Assembly: GCA_030650265.1 (NCBI GenBank)
Contig: JAUSEJ010000096.1
Location: 1 to 5,189 of the forward strand
Direction of reading: 5' to 3'
Length of the DNA: 5,189 nt
Source: Dehalococcoidia bacterium
Lineage (GTDB): Bacteria; Chloroflexota; Dehalococcoidia; JACPQF01
The translations under genes and the position numbers were made by a program. This document shows positions 5,007 to 5,189 of this stretch, in pieces (the first letter of the stretch is position 1; each line of letters starts with the position of its first letter). The notes beneath the pieces were generated by a model. It was not told the DNA's origin. It did no database searches and saw nothing but the letters and a program-made list of their open reading frames with translations.

Positions 5007-5189
5007 CTACCGCGCCGGGACGTTGATCGGCTTCGTTATCGCCGGATGGCCCACTCCCATACTGGGGACAAAGGTGGTATGCAGACCCGAAGGCCCTCCC
5101 GCCACGATGATCACGAGTTCGTCAGGCTGGCCCAGCAGGGGGACCATACCGTCGAACACGAGACCGAGCGTGTACTTCTCCGCCGCCAC
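5007..5189 (-). CDS. C-terminal fragment of an unrecognised protein
   Basis: The open frame enters at the right edge and ends at TAG (5009-5007). It gives the last 60 residues of a longer protein. The GTG at the edge is probably an internal valine and not a start. A hydrophobic strand, ELVIIVAGGPSG, and the turn-rich SMGVGHPAITKPINV suggest the end of a cytoplasmic alpha/beta domain. The rhythm faintly recalls the C-terminal domain of pyruvate kinase (VVVxxGxPxG...TNxIxV), but the match is too weak for a name. The only neighbour context is that rnpB starts about 315 bases downstream on the same strand, beyond a repeat cluster. That it is a real gene is likely; its function is unknown. Confidence 0.6.
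   Translation of the reverse strand: MAAEKYTLGLVFDGMVPLLGQPDELVIIVAGGPSGLHTTFVPSMGVGHPAITKPINVPAR

Overview
The window is a bacterial chromosome segment in which every convincing gene lies on the minus strand, so biological order runs right to left. It looks like a moderately GC-rich anaerobe. A DUF2229/COG3581-type protein (2-hydroxyacyl-CoA dehydratase/activase superfamily) beside a peptidoglycan gene, a bacterial type A RNase P RNA and a divergent GyrB-like topoisomerase would fit a Chloroflexota (Dehalococcoidia/Anaerolineae-like) or Firmicutes-like anaerobe. This taxonomic guess is weak inference.

Layout, right to left. At 5189-5007 is the C-terminal end of an unrecognised protein. A 300-base gap (5006-4695) holds a cluster of palindromic repeats and then a good sigma70-type promoter. 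That promoter fires into rnpB, the RNase P RNA (about 4692-4303), identified by its conserved blocks and its P1, P2 and P19 helices. Only 23 bases after the 3' end of rnpB is the GTG start of murE (4279-2759), a 506-residue UDP-MurNAc-tripeptide synthetase. Its amino-acid specificity motif reads DTPH, which is neither the DAP-type DNPR nor the Lys-type DNPA. Sixteen bases after murE, behind a clear ribosome binding site, is a 376-residue COG3581-family protein (2742-1612). It ends before a perfect 9-bp stem-loop that may be a terminator.

A 514-base non-coding stretch (1611-1098) carries degenerate intergenic repeats, a candidate promoter and several hairpins. It leads to the 5' two thirds of a gyrB/parE-family gene (1097 to beyond base 1). 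Translation from a TTG with a strong Shine-Dalgarno gives an unusual 86-residue Lys/Ala-rich N-terminal tail. The tail contains QMSLF, a close match to the beta sliding-clamp binding consensus, and the ATPase domain behind it has an altered G1 box (DEARG in place of DxGxG).

rnpB, murE and the COG3581 gene could be one transcription unit. The gyrB-like gene appears to have its own control region. The most interesting points are the clamp-motif tail and altered ATP box of the topoisomerase, the rnpB-murE junction, and the non-canonical MurE specificity motif.
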